Assembly: GCA_012518875.1 (NCBI GenBank)
Contig: JAAYRI010000040.1
Location: 1 to 43,643, forward strand
Reading direction: 5' to 3'
Origin: Peptococcaceae bacterium
GTDB taxonomy: Bacteria > Bacillota > Desulfotomaculia > Desulfotomaculales > Pelotomaculaceae
Length of the DNA stretch: 43,643 bases
The notes beneath the pieces were generated by a model that saw only the letters and a list, made by a program, of their open reading frames with translations, was not told the DNA's origin and did no database searches. Shown piece after piece: positions 1 to 7,803 of the stretch. The first letter of the stretch is position 1. Every line of letters begins with the position of its first letter. A program made the position numbers and the translations under genes.

Positions 1-15
1 GCACAAATCACCTGG

Positions 16-44
16 TTGTTAACGCCGGGCAAAACTGATATACT
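16..44 (+). promoter_or_regulatory. Probable sigma-A promoter of typA
   Basis: A TTGTTA box (16-21) and a TATACT box (39-44) are separated by 17 bases, placing a transcription start near base 51 and a leader of about 24 bases before typA. The -10 box matches the consensus at five of six positions and the -35 box at four. Assignment is by eye only. Confidence 0.55.
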
Positions 45-74
45 TAGAGAGTTTGGAAGGAGGCTTTCTGTTAT

Positions 75-1901
75 ATGTCCGGCAACAGATTTAGAAATAT
101 CGCCATCATCGCCCATGTGGATCATGGCAAAACAACCCTTGTGGATGCCCTACTCAAACAGAGTGGCATCTTCAGAAAAAACCAGCAGGTGGCAGAAAGG
201 GTGATGGATTCTAACGAGCTGGAAAAGGAAAGAGGTATCACCATCCTGGCTAAGAATACCTCTATACATTATCAAGGTATAAAAATTAACATCGTTGATA
301 CCCCTGGTCATGCTGACTTTGGCGGTGAAGTAGAGCGGGCCCTAAAAATGGTAGACGGGGTACTTCTTTTGGTGGATGCCTTCGAAGGCGCCATGCCCCA
401 GACCCGGTTCGTTCTGCGCAAGGCGATGGAATTAAATCTTAAAGCAGTAGTGGTAATTAACAAGGTGGACCGGGAAGGTGCCCGTGTACTGGAGGTAGCG
501 GATGAAATCCTTGATCTTTTCATCGACCTGGGTGCAAGTGAGGAGCAACTAGAGTTCCCCATTATTTATACCTCTGCCCGGGAGGGCACGGCAACAACAA
601 AACCTCACGCAAAAGGTAAGGATATGCGGCCGCTTTTTGAAGCTATTTTAAAATATATTCCGGCACCCCCAGGGGACATTGATGGCCCCCTACAACTGCT
701 GGTTAACAATACCGAATACGACAGTTTTGTGGGGAGAATGGGCACTGGGTGTATAAAAAGGGGCCGGCTGATTGCTGGACAACCGGTTATCATTATTGGA
801 CACAGGGGCGAACTGCACCAGGGACGTATCGGCTCTCTGTATGTTTTTGAGGGGCTGGGAAAAACAACTGTTGAAGAAGCCCGCTGTGGTGATATTGTCG
901 CCTTTTCCGGCCTGAATGAAATTAGGATTGGAGAAACAGTAGCCTGCATGGACAAGCCGGAACAACTGGCCCCAATTGCTGTGGATGAACCAACCCTAAA
1001 AATGAACTTCATGGTTAACGATAGCCCCTTCGCCGGCCGGGAAGGCACCTACCTTACCTCCCGTCACCTGCGGTCCAGACTGTTTAAGGAAATGGAGAAA
1101 AATGTCAGCCTACAGGTGGAAGAAACCGATAGCCCCGATGTCTTCCGGGTTTGTGGTAGAGGTGAACTGCACCTGTCAATCCTTATTGAAACCATGCGCC
1201 GGGAAGGCTTTGAACTACAGGTTTCCAAACCAGAGGTAATTTATCAGCGGGACGCTGCCGGCAGCATAATGGAACCAATGGAACTTTTACTGGTAGATAT
1301 CCCCGAAGATAAGATGGGCATAGTGATGGAGAATGTTGGAGCAAGAAAAGGTGAAATGCTAAACATGTCCACCCTCGGGCAAGACAGGCTGCGACTGGAG
1401 TTTAAGGTACCCGCCAGGGGGCTGATTGGTTTTCGTTCCAAACTACTGTCTGAGACCAGGGGCAACGGGGTTATGAATCATTTCTTTTTGGGCTATGAGC
1501 CATACAAGGGGGATATCAAGGAACGTTATCAGGGTGTACTGATTGCCTTCGAATCAGGGGAAGCCAACAACTATGGGCTGCATTCTGTGCAGGATCGTGG
1601 TGTATTATTTATTACGCCAGGCACAAGGGTCTACGGGGGCATGATCGTGGGGGAACATACCCGGGAACAAGACATCGAGGTGAACGTCTGTAAGAAAAAA
1701 CACCTGACCAATATGCGCTCCAGCACTGCTGAAACGGCCCTACGTCTTGAGGAACCCAGACAGTTTAGCCTGGAAGAAGCCCTGGAATATATCGGCACAG
1801 ACGAACTGCTGGAAATAACACCACAAAACCTGCGCATGCGTAAAAGAGTGCTTAGCAAATCAGCACGAGGGCGCGCTCACAAGAATTCCCAGACTGCATA
1901 A
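75..1901 (+). CDS. typA: TypA/BipA ribosome-associated translational GTPase
   Basis: This 608-residue protein is a full-length TypA/BipA, an EF-G-like GTPase that binds the 70S ribosome and is implicated in ribosome assembly and stress or cold adaptation. All G motifs are present: G1 AHVDHGKT (13-20), G2 RGITI (53-57), G3 DTPGH (75-79) and G4 NKVD (129-132). The beta-barrel, EF-G III and V-like domains and the BipA-specific C-terminal region follow in the usual order. The ATG is preceded by AAGGAGG about ten bases upstream and matches the usual family N-terminus. A sigma-A-like promoter lies directly upstream, so it is probably transcribed alone; the next gene faces it. Identification is secure from sequence motifs and length. 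Confidence 0.97.
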   Translation: MSGNRFRNIAIIAHVDHGKTTLVDALLKQSGIFRKNQQVAERVMDSNELEKERGITILAKNTSIHYQGIKINIVDTPGHADFGGEVERALKMVDGVLLLVDAFEGAMPQTRFVLRKAMELNLKAVVVINKVDREGARVLEVADEILDLFIDLGASEEQLEFPIIYTSAREGTATTKPHAKGKDMRPLFEAILKYIPAPPGDIDGPLQLLVNNTEYDSFVGRMGTGCIKRGRLIAGQPVIIIGHRGELHQGRIGSLYVFEGLGKTTVEEARCGDIVAFSGLNEIRIGETVACMDKPEQLAPIAVDEPTLKMNFMVNDSPFAGREGTYLTSRHLRSRLFKEMEKNVSLQVEETDSPDVFRVCGRGELHLSILIETMRREGFELQVSKPEVIYQRDAAGSIMEPMELLLVDIPEDKMGIVMENVGARKGEMLNMSTLGQDRLRLEFKVPARGLIGFRSKLLSETRGNGVMNHFFLGYEPYKGDIKERYQGVLIAFESGEANNYGLHSVQDRGVLFITPGTRVYGGMIVGEHTREQDIEVNVCKKKHLTNMRSSTAETALRLEEPRQFSLEEALEYIGTDELLEITPQNLRMRKRVLSKSARGRAHKNSQTA

Positions 1902-1924
1902 AGGGCCTTCAACAGGAGGCCTTT
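1900..1924. terminator. Short hairpin between convergent stops
   Basis: An inverted repeat, AAAGGGCCT (1900-1908) against AGGCCTTT (1917-1924), overlaps the typA stop codon and abuts the end of the opposing gene. Only a short, interrupted T-stretch follows on the plus strand, so it would be a weak intrinsic terminator that might serve both strands. Confidence 0.4.
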
Positions 1925-2284
1925 CTATCTAGGAAAGGTCTCCTCCATGACCAAATCTATTTGCTCATTTTCCCCGATGGCCACCCAAAAATTCACAGAG
2001 GGGCCGCAAACTCGATATTTAACGCCAGTCTCTGCGAGAAGTCCTATGATTCTCTGCATTTTTGCCTCATCTTTTGATGTCCATTCCATTTTTAGAGAAC
2101 CATACTGCAAAGAAGCATCTATCCTTATGCCCTTCGCTTCTTTACGTAATAGTAACCATAACTCCTCAAATGTAGCTGATCGAATTCCATATCCCTCCAG
2201 TGTGTTAGTCAGAAACCTACCGGCAAACTGCCGATTAATATCATTATAGTTCTTAACACCTAAGAAGTAAACAAGGTTTTCCAT
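1925..2284 (-). CDS. Hypothetical protein, 119 residues
   Basis: I do not recognise this family. The protein has 119 residues, with no signal peptide, no membrane segment and no cysteine cluster; it looks like a small soluble alpha/beta protein. The N-terminal half is rich in aromatic residues, and the C-terminal half contains a GPSVNFWVAIG stretch. The gene is convergent with typA and divergent from the XRE regulator that begins about 60 bases away, so the two may share a control region. The reading frame is open and free of interruptions over its full length. Function cannot be inferred from sequence. Confidence reflects that it is probably a real gene. Confidence 0.6.
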   Translation of the reverse strand: MENLVYFLGVKNYNDINRQFAGRFLTNTLEGYGIRSATFEELWLLLRKEAKGIRIDASLQYGSLKMEWTSKDEAKMQRIIGLLAETGVKYRVCGPSVNFWVAIGENEQIDLVMEETFPR

Positions 2285-2346
2285 TTATCCAGGAATCAAT
2301 TCCTCGGTATTAGGAATAATGATAGTATATATTGGTGGTGGGAAAA

Positions 2347-2772
2347 ATGAGTAATATACTAAGCATTCGCCTCCGGATGGCTCGGGAAGCGAAACATCTA
2401 ACCCAGGTCCAGGTAAAAAAACTAACCAATATAAACAACAAAACATTGTCCGGATATGAAAAAGGTGTCAGCGAGCCGGATGTTGATACTTTAATCACCC
2501 TGGCCAATCTATATGAAACCAGCGTTGATTATCTTGTTGGCAATATTGATGAACCAACCCCACATTTTTTGAAAAAAGAAAAGCCCAACTATAAGAAATA
2601 TATCTTGTCCGCACCAACGTTGGAGGATGCAGCCTGCAGAATTGCGGAACTAAAAAACAAATATTACATCGACAGAGAGACCTATCTGACACTTTCGGAA
2701 ATGGCCTATGATAAACATAACACACTACAAGCAAAAGGTACTACTGAAAAAAATGATCGTTTGAAAAAATGA
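2347..2772 (+). CDS. XRE-family helix-turn-helix transcriptional regulator
   Basis: The product (141 residues from this start) carries an N-terminal Cro/C1-type helix-turn-helix at residues 6-60, ending in the typical YEKGVSEPDVDTL and ANLYETSVDYLVG segments. A lysine-rich C-terminal region of about 75 residues follows with no recognised ligand domain. The start was set at ATG 2347 because GGTGGTGGG sits just upstream; an in-frame TTG or GTG at 2332 lacks a good ribosome binding site. It is divergent from the 119-residue hypothetical gene and may regulate that gene and itself by analogy with other XRE regulators. What it senses is unknown. The helix-turn-helix assignment is firm, the targets are inference. 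Confidence 0.88.
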   Translation: MSNILSIRLRMAREAKHLTQVQVKKLTNINNKTLSGYEKGVSEPDVDTLITLANLYETSVDYLVGNIDEPTPHFLKKEKPNYKKYILSAPTLEDAACRIAELKNKYYIDRETYLTLSEMAYDKHNTLQAKGTTEKNDRLKK

Positions 2773-2920
2773 AACAGGATGTTACACTGAGGACGGGTGG
2801 AGCAATAAGGAAAACAAAATATGCATGGCTTCGAAACAGGTAAACAAGATAAGCTAGAAATAACACTTGGTGACACACTGGCAATACTATCGGTTTTGGG
2901 AGGCTTCCGGAGGTTATGAG

Positions 2921-3745
2921 ATGAGTTTTCTGATCGGTTTGTTAGCGGGGACCTTTGGTGGCCTCGTAGGTCTGGGCGGCGGGGTAATCATGATCCCCTT
3001 AATGGCCGGCCTGTTAAAGATAGGACAACACAAGGCTCATGGCACCAGCCTGATTGCCCTTGTATTCACCGGGACAATGGGTGCCGCAACCTATGCTTTA
3101 CAAGGCAACATTGATGTTTTGGCATCTTTGTTGTTGGCTTCCACAGCAGTTTTTACAGCCCGGTTTGGGGCAAATTTTGCCCACTCCCTACCGGAATGGA
3201 AATTGGAAAAAGCCTTTGGCATATTTCTGCTCCTAATCACTATACTACTGCTGCTGAAACCCTTCTTGCCCCAGCCCCAGGCTGTGGACACTGCTTTAGG
3301 ACTGTCCTGGGGGAAAATACTGGTTTTATTGCTAACGGGGGTATTTACCGGCTTTTTGTCCGGCATGATGGGAGTTGGAGGAGGGACAATCATGGTCCCG
3401 GCAATGGTTTTACTGGCTGGGTTTACACAATATACCGCCCAGGGCAGCTCCCTTTTGGCCATGATACCAGCCGGTGGGGTAGGAGCATATACACATTGGC
3501 GTCTGGGTAATGTACATAAAGGCACCCTTATCGGACTTGTGCCCGGTATCCTCACCGGTACCTTTACCGGAGGCAACCTGGCTCATTTTGTTGCTGAAGA
3601 TCACCTGCGTATGATATTTGCAGCAGTACTGGTATGGACCAGTATACGCTATTTAAAGACACCACTGCCCGACAAGCAAAAGGAAAGGGAAACAAAAACA
3701 AAAAACAGAGGTGAACCACATGCTGGCAAGGGAGATTATGAATAA
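2921..3745 (+). CDS. TauE/SafE-family membrane permease
   Basis: An integral membrane protein of 274 residues with about eight hydrophobic segments and the duplicated architecture of the TauE/SafE (DUF81) family. Each half begins with a glycine-rich motif: GLVGLGGGVIMIP near residue 15 and GMMGVGGGTIMVP near residue 150. Family members export or import sulfite, sulfoacetate, sulfolactate and related organosulfur anions; the substrate here is not determinable. ATG 2921 was chosen over the open frame beginning at 2867 because GGAGG lies eight bases upstream and the protein then begins directly with the first membrane segment. The 3' end overlaps the following CBS-domain gene by 26 bases, implying translational coupling. 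Confidence 0.88.
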   Translation: MSFLIGLLAGTFGGLVGLGGGVIMIPLMAGLLKIGQHKAHGTSLIALVFTGTMGAATYALQGNIDVLASLLLASTAVFTARFGANFAHSLPEWKLEKAFGIFLLLITILLLLKPFLPQPQAVDTALGLSWGKILVLLLTGVFTGFLSGMMGVGGGTIMVPAMVLLAGFTQYTAQGSSLLAMIPAGGVGAYTHWRLGNVHKGTLIGLVPGILTGTFTGGNLAHFVAEDHLRMIFAAVLVWTSIRYLKTPLPDKQKERETKTKNRGEPHAGKGDYE

Positions 3746-4190
3746 AAATGTGATTACTATTCCAGAAGGTGCTTCCATTGAAGAGGCAGCCCTAATTCTA
3801 ACGGAAAACAACATCTCTGGCGCCCCGGTAGTAAACCCGAAAGGGAAGCTGGTAGGTATGGTAACTGAGGAGGATCTGCTGCACCAGGAAACAAATCCCA
3901 GGGCACCGGCCTTCCTGAATATCCTTGGTGCTTTTATTTATGTTAATGGGTTGGAAAGATACCGGGATGACTTTAAAAAGCTAGCCGCCACCAGTACCAC
4001 TGAGATTATGACCAGGGATTTAATCACCGCCCCTGGGAATATCACTATTGAGGAGGTAGCGGCACTGATGATCGAACACAATATTAAACGGGTGCCGGTA
4101 GTTGATCATGGTGACATCATTGGTATCATCAGCCGGGCAGACATCATCAAAACCCTGGCTAAAAAAGCCCCGCCTCAGCAAAATAGATAG
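3720..4190 (+). CDS. Tandem CBS-domain protein
   Basis: A 156-residue protein made almost entirely of two CBS domains (about residues 5-60 and 95-150) joined by a linker containing the AFLNILGAFIYVNG stretch typical of stand-alone CBS proteins. Such pairs bind adenine nucleotides (AMP, ATP, SAM) and act as energy or ligand sensors. The ATG at 3720 is preceded by AGAGGTGA, so it is favoured over the in-frame GTG at 3711 that overlaps this ribosome binding site. The gene starts inside the TauE/SafE gene, so the two proteins are probably made together; a regulatory role for the permease is an inference from this overlap. Confidence 0.9.
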   Translation: MLAREIMNKNVITIPEGASIEEAALILTENNISGAPVVNPKGKLVGMVTEEDLLHQETNPRAPAFLNILGAFIYVNGLERYRDDFKKLAATSTTEIMTRDLITAPGNITIEEVAALMIEHNIKRVPVVDHGDIIGIISRADIIKTLAKKAPPQQNR

Positions 4191-4237
4191 CCCCCTATCC
4201 TGCTGTGTTTTCCCCACATTTCATATAATTATTAACC

Positions 4238-4273
4238 AGGTGCAGATCAAACAAACCCCTTCTGCACCTTTTT
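4238..4273 (+). terminator. Intrinsic terminator after the CBS gene
   Basis: A perfect eight-base stem, AGGTGCAG (4238-4245) with CTGCACCT (4262-4269), has a 16-base loop and runs directly into a T-stretch. It lies about 50 bases after the CBS-gene stop and closes the TauE/CBS transcription unit. Confidence 0.85.
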
Positions 4274-4491
4274 CAATATAAATTTATAAACTATTCATTA
4301 ATATGGCCATCCCCATCCTCTCTATTAATGGCAGCTAAATGCAATATAGCCAAATTTTGTACACCTAAAAGGCAAAACATGACATAACTGAATGGATAGA
4401 ATAAATTGGCTTTCCAAATATTCGCTACCCGGGTGGCATTTGCTTAAAAAAAACATATTTTACAGAAGTAAGTAATACAGGGGGCGATAAT
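4274..4491. other. AT-rich intergenic leader of the ATPase/GTPase/Fe-S operon
   Basis: This stretch holds no convincing gene, tRNA or known riboswitch signature. It is AT-rich and must contain the promoter of the operon beginning at 4492. A TAGAAT sequence near 4400 could be a -10 box but I see no well-spaced -35 box. A GGGGGCG ribosome binding site sits at its right end. Confidence 0.4.
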
Positions 4492-5271
4492 TTGATCACA
4501 GAATTGACAATCCTACCCGGTTTTAACAAGGTGGGTGTTAGAGAGGGTTTTTCCAAAATTACCTTATCAGCAGGGGAAACAGTGTCAATAGTAGGCCCTA
4601 CCGGCAGCGGCAAGACCGCCTTTATTACAGACATAGAACTTTTAGCCCAGGAGGATACAGCCACTAAGCGCAAGGTGTTGGTAAACGGACTTGTTCCTGA
4701 TGATGGGGTTAGATGTAATCCCTGCCGCAAACCTATTGCCATGATCACCCAGAACACAAAATGCTTCGCTGACCTTTCATCAGAAGAATTTCTACGGATA
4801 CATGCCCGGGCCCGAGGCATAAAAGACAATAGTGTTGTAGATGAAACCATTGAATTGGCCAATAAGTTTACTGGAGAAAAAATAAAAAACAATTCACGGG
4901 TTACTGTTCTCTCCGGCGGGCAAACCCGTTCTCTACTAGTTGCTGATGCCATTTTAATCGGTGCTTCACCGGTAATTCTACTTGATGAAATAGAAAATGC
5001 GGGCATTTTTAAGCAAGAGGTTCTTAGAATTATCCAAAACACAGGGAAAATAATTGTTTTTGTCACCCATGACCCGGTAATAGCACTTTTAACTAAAAAG
5101 AGGATCATCATGCAGAATGGGGCCGTTAAAAAGGTAATTATTCGCAGCGATCTGGAGGTAACAGCGGCCTACAATTTATTGGAGTATGACAAAAAAGTAA
5201 GCATTATAAGGGAAAGACTGAGGACAGGAAAAATGATTACCGAAGAATTGGTATCTGCAAGCCTTGCTTAA
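4492..5271 (+). CDS. ABC-type ATPase of unknown function (permease-less)
   Basis: A 259-residue ATP-binding-cassette ATPase. Visible motifs are Walker A GPTGSGKT (35-42), a Q-loop glutamine near 87, signature LSGGQ (140-144), Walker B with D165-E166 and the H-loop histidine near 193. A CNPC pair (cysteines 75 and 78) sits between Walker A and the Q-loop, which is unusual and could bind metal. There is no membrane gene in the operon, so a transport role is doubtful. The TTG start is preceded by GGGGGCG. It is the first of three tightly spaced genes (GTPase, then Fe-S protein), all with non-ATG starts. By context it may power assembly or insertion of a metal centre; that role is inference. Confidence 0.8.
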   Translation: MITELTILPGFNKVGVREGFSKITLSAGETVSIVGPTGSGKTAFITDIELLAQEDTATKRKVLVNGLVPDDGVRCNPCRKPIAMITQNTKCFADLSSEEFLRIHARARGIKDNSVVDETIELANKFTGEKIKNNSRVTVLSGGQTRSLLVADAILIGASPVILLDEIENAGIFKQEVLRIIQNTGKIIVFVTHDPVIALLTKKRIIMQNGAVKKVIIRSDLEVTAAYNLLEYDKKVSIIRERLRTGKMITEELVSASLA

Positions 5272-5295
5272 CAAAAAAACAGGTGGTGTATAAAA

Positions 5296-6006
5296 GTGAA
5301 ACTCCTTGTAATAGCTGGCCCCCCATCTTCAGGAAAGACTTCTTTGGTCAAACAAATCGTTAAAAAAATGAAACATGAAATGAAAATAGCTTTCTTCAAA
5401 ATAGACGTGGTAAAAGCCTTCGAGGATGTGGAGTTAAATAAAGAATTTGGCATATTGGCCAGAAAATTTATTTCCGGTGACCTCTGCCCCGACCATGCCA
5501 GTGTAATGGTACTTGGTGATGCTGTGGAATGGGCAGAAACAAACGGGGCAGAACTGTTTATTGTAGAAAGCGCCGGTCTCTGCCTGCGTTGCTCCCCTTA
5601 TCTAAACCAGGGACTGGGAATCATCGTCCTCAGTTCTATTGCCGGTATTCATGCACCGGAAAAAATGGGCTGCATGGTCACCCTGGCAGATATCGCAGTG
5701 GTAACAAAAATTGACCTGGTAAGCCAGGCTGAAAGAGAGGTTTTGGTGCAAAAAATAAAGGAAACCCACCCAGATTTAATCCTTATGGAAACCAATGCGC
5801 TCCAGGGAACATCACTACACCGACTATATGAAATAATAAGAAAATCCGGTGATATTGACGCTGAAACCCTGGTTTTAAAAGGAAACCCACCCCTCGGCAC
5901 CTGTACAATCTGTGTCGGCAAAAAGGAAATTGGTTGGAAACATCACTTTGGGGTGATTCAAAAACTCGATGGGCAAACCGCGGAATACCTTTACAGAGGT
6001 GAATAG
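5296..6006 (+). CDS. HypB/UreG-like P-loop GTPase
   Basis: A 236-residue SIMIBI-class GTPase resembling the nickel metallochaperones HypB and UreG. The P-loop GPPSSGKTS is at residues 8-16, a TKID guanine-specificity motif lies near residue 136, and the family-like SGDLCPDHAS segment lies near residue 60. Three cysteine features could bind metal: the cysteine in that segment, a CLRC motif after VESAG, and CTIC near the C-terminus. The GTG start has a GGTGG ribosome binding site. It lies 24 bases after the ATPase gene and two bases before the Fe-S gene, indicating one operon. It is not true HypB or UreG because no hydrogenase or urease gene is nearby; the client protein is unknown. Confidence 0.8.
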   Translation: MKLLVIAGPPSSGKTSLVKQIVKKMKHEMKIAFFKIDVVKAFEDVELNKEFGILARKFISGDLCPDHASVMVLGDAVEWAETNGAELFIVESAGLCLRCSPYLNQGLGIIVLSSIAGIHAPEKMGCMVTLADIAVVTKIDLVSQAEREVLVQKIKETHPDLILMETNALQGTSLHRLYEIIRKSGDIDAETLVLKGNPPLGTCTICVGKKEIGWKHHFGVIQKLDGQTAEYLYRGE

Positions 6007-6008
6007 AT

Positions 6009-6656
6009 TTGTCTAAGAAACTGACATGGCTTCCACCGGGTAAAAACTGTGGCCAGTGTGGCGAGAAGAGCTGCATAAGTTTTCTACGCATGGTCGATTC
6101 TGGAAACAAGGGTCTTTCTGATTGTCCCTTCTACACAGAAAACATTGGCAAGCCTTATGGTAGCGGGACAAACGAAACTGCCTATACTGGCCTTGACATG
6201 CTGGGACACCCCTATGATTTTGTTCTTCATCCGCTACCGGGTGAGGTATCCGCCCGTAAAATAGTGCTCCCCTTTCGTGCGGACATGGTGGAGGTAATGG
6301 ATATAAAAAAGGGTGATATTGTACTTGGTAGACCAATGGGAGCAGGATGCCCCATACCCCATGTTTTGCGGGTGATCAAGGCAGAATGGCAGACAGGGTT
6401 GCTGTACACCTGGGTAGTGGGCCCAAAATATTCCCGTGATAGGGAGGTAAAAGATGTAGTAGCCTACCACATGATTGGGTTTGAAGGTCTGGCCAAAAAC
6501 ATCCGCAAGGAGCCCTCCTTCGGCTGCCGGGCATCATTTTTACCAGGTTTCTGTATGATGGCCCTAAACCATACAGGGCTAGTAAACATGCTCCTGGAAA
6601 AGAACTGTGGGCTCCATATACGGATTGAAGACATTCATCTCCTGGCCGGCAAGTAA
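6009..6656 (+). CDS. Fe-S protein with CdhE/RnfB-like cysteine motif, function unknown
   Basis: The 215-residue protein opens with a motif CGQCGEKSC followed about 20 residues later by a fourth cysteine in DCPFY. This matches the four-cysteine [4Fe-4S] domain found in the corrinoid protein CdhE/AcsC and in RnfB (the Pfam FeS family, PF04060). The rest, including GRPMGAGCPIPHVL near residue 115 and several more cysteines, is not a domain I recognise. The TTG start lies eight bases after AGAGGTG. It ends the three-gene operon and is followed by a terminator. Context suggests it is the scaffold, carrier or target of the ATPase and GTPase; that is inference. Confidence 0.75.
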   Translation: MSKKLTWLPPGKNCGQCGEKSCISFLRMVDSGNKGLSDCPFYTENIGKPYGSGTNETAYTGLDMLGHPYDFVLHPLPGEVSARKIVLPFRADMVEVMDIKKGDIVLGRPMGAGCPIPHVLRVIKAEWQTGLLYTWVVGPKYSRDREVKDVVAYHMIGFEGLAKNIRKEPSFGCRASFLPGFCMMALNHTGLVNMLLEKNCGLHIRIEDIHLLAGK

Positions 6657-6691
6657 TGGGCCGAGGAAGAAAATTTCCAGCCCTGTAAAAC

Positions 6692-6719
6692 AGCTGTCAT
6701 GGAGACAGCTCTCTTTTTT
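6692..6719 (+). terminator. Intrinsic terminator after the Fe-S gene
   Basis: AGCTGTC (6692-6698) pairs with GACAGCT (6704-6710) across a five-base loop and is followed by CTC and six T residues. It terminates the three-gene operon immediately before the convergent yitT stop codon. Confidence 0.85.
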
Positions 6720-6720
6720 A

Positions 6721-7620
6721 CTATTCTGTTTTCGTAAAACCTTTTCCCATCACATCTACTGTCTCCGTAATAAAGATAAATGCGTCCCTGTCAATTTCCA
6801 GCACAATTTCTTTGATTTTTGCTATTTGATAATGGCTGACGATACAATTGATAAGTCTTTTCGGCTCACCTGTGTAGGCACCATATCCTTCCAGGTAGGT
6901 GACTCCGCGATAGGTTTCTTTCATAATCCGGTCTGCCATTTCACTGCTGCGGCTGGAAATGATGGTAACAGATTTATTGCGGTTAAAACCATCGATTACG
7001 GAGTCAGTAACCCTGGCTGTCACCCACATACTAATGGCGGTATACATGGCAATTTTTAAATCAAAGAAAAAGAGTGAAAGGAACAGCACTACTATGTTGC
7101 AATAAAAACTAGTAGCCCCGATGGAAATGTTTTTCTTCTTTTTCATGATGATGGCTGCTATATCCGTCCCACCGGTAGATGCACCGAACTTGATTATTAT
7201 GCCCACTCCAATGCCGCTTACTACACCGGAGAAAATGGACGCCAGAAAAAGGTCCAGGGGTGGCTTGGGAATGTATAGCGCCGTTAGAGGCAAGACCAAA
7301 ATCACAACCCCTGTCCCTAATGCGCTGTACAAAACCATTTTCCATCGCAACTCCCTAAAACCCCAGATAAATATGGGGATATTGAGTATAAATATACCCA
7401 GGTTAACTGGAAAACCAATAAGATAATTGCCCATTATGGCTAGGCCTGAAATCCCACCGGCCAGTAGCCCATAGGGCAACACGAAAACATTATAGGAAAT
7501 AGCAATCAGGGCAGCGCCGGCGGCAATACCAGACATCTTTTTCAAAAATTTAAAAGCCACCCTCAATTTGGCAGCATAATTTTTCCTGGTTTTTTCTTTT
7601 TTCTTCATAATCTCAGGCAT
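6721..7620 (-). CDS. yitT: YitT-family membrane protein (DUF2179 C-terminal domain)
   Basis: A 299-residue YitT/YvjA-family protein. After a short basic N-terminus there are about six hydrophobic segments (residues 30-200), including the conserved PYGLLAGGISGLA and FGASTGGTDI stretches, followed by a cytosolic DUF2179 domain of roughly 80 residues. Members are common in Firmicutes, are often present in several copies, and have no firmly established substrate. The ATG is preceded by AGGGTGAG. The gene is transcribed alone, converging on the Fe-S operon. Family assignment is confident, function is open. Confidence 0.92.
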   Translation of the reverse strand: MPEIMKKKEKTRKNYAAKLRVAFKFLKKMSGIAAGAALIAISYNVFVLPYGLLAGGISGLAIMGNYLIGFPVNLGIFILNIPIFIWGFRELRWKMVLYSALGTGVVILVLPLTALYIPKPPLDLFLASIFSGVVSGIGVGIIIKFGASTGGTDIAAIIMKKKKNISIGATSFYCNIVVLFLSLFFFDLKIAMYTAISMWVTARVTDSVIDGFNRNKSVTIISSRSSEMADRIMKETYRGVTYLEGYGAYTGEPKRLINCIVSHYQIAKIKEIVLEIDRDAFIFITETVDVMGKGFTKTE

Positions 7621-7647
7621 AAACGGTGCTCACCCTAAAATCAAACT

Positions 7648-7671
7648 GCTCCCCAAAAAGGGAGCTTTTTT
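7648..7671 (+). terminator. Terminator-like hairpin in a divergent region
   Basis: GCTCCC (7648-7653) and GGGAGC (7660-7665) form a hairpin followed by six T residues on the plus strand. It lies upstream of yitT (minus) and upstream of the ABC operon (plus), so no plus-strand gene obviously needs it. Confidence 0.6.
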
Positions 7672-7737
7672 ATTAGGCCATTAGTTACAGTCCCACCACA
7701 ATCTTACTACCCTGGCAACAAATTTTCAATTAAAACA

Positions 7738-7766
7738 TTGACAGTAGCGGTGACATGGTGTACCAT
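7738..7766 (+). promoter_or_regulatory. Promoter and probable GntR operator of the ABC operon
   Basis: TTGACA (7738-7743) and TACCAT (7761-7766) are 17 bases apart. The -10 box lies inside a perfect palindrome, ATGGT (7755-7759), GT, ACCAT (7762-7766), with further imperfect symmetry outside it. A repressor bound there would block RNA polymerase. The GntR regulator encoded two genes downstream is the natural candidate, as in YtrA-type operons. Confidence 0.6.
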
Positions 7767-7803
7767 TTACCTAATACAGTGATACTAAAATTTAGGGGGA
7801 TTG

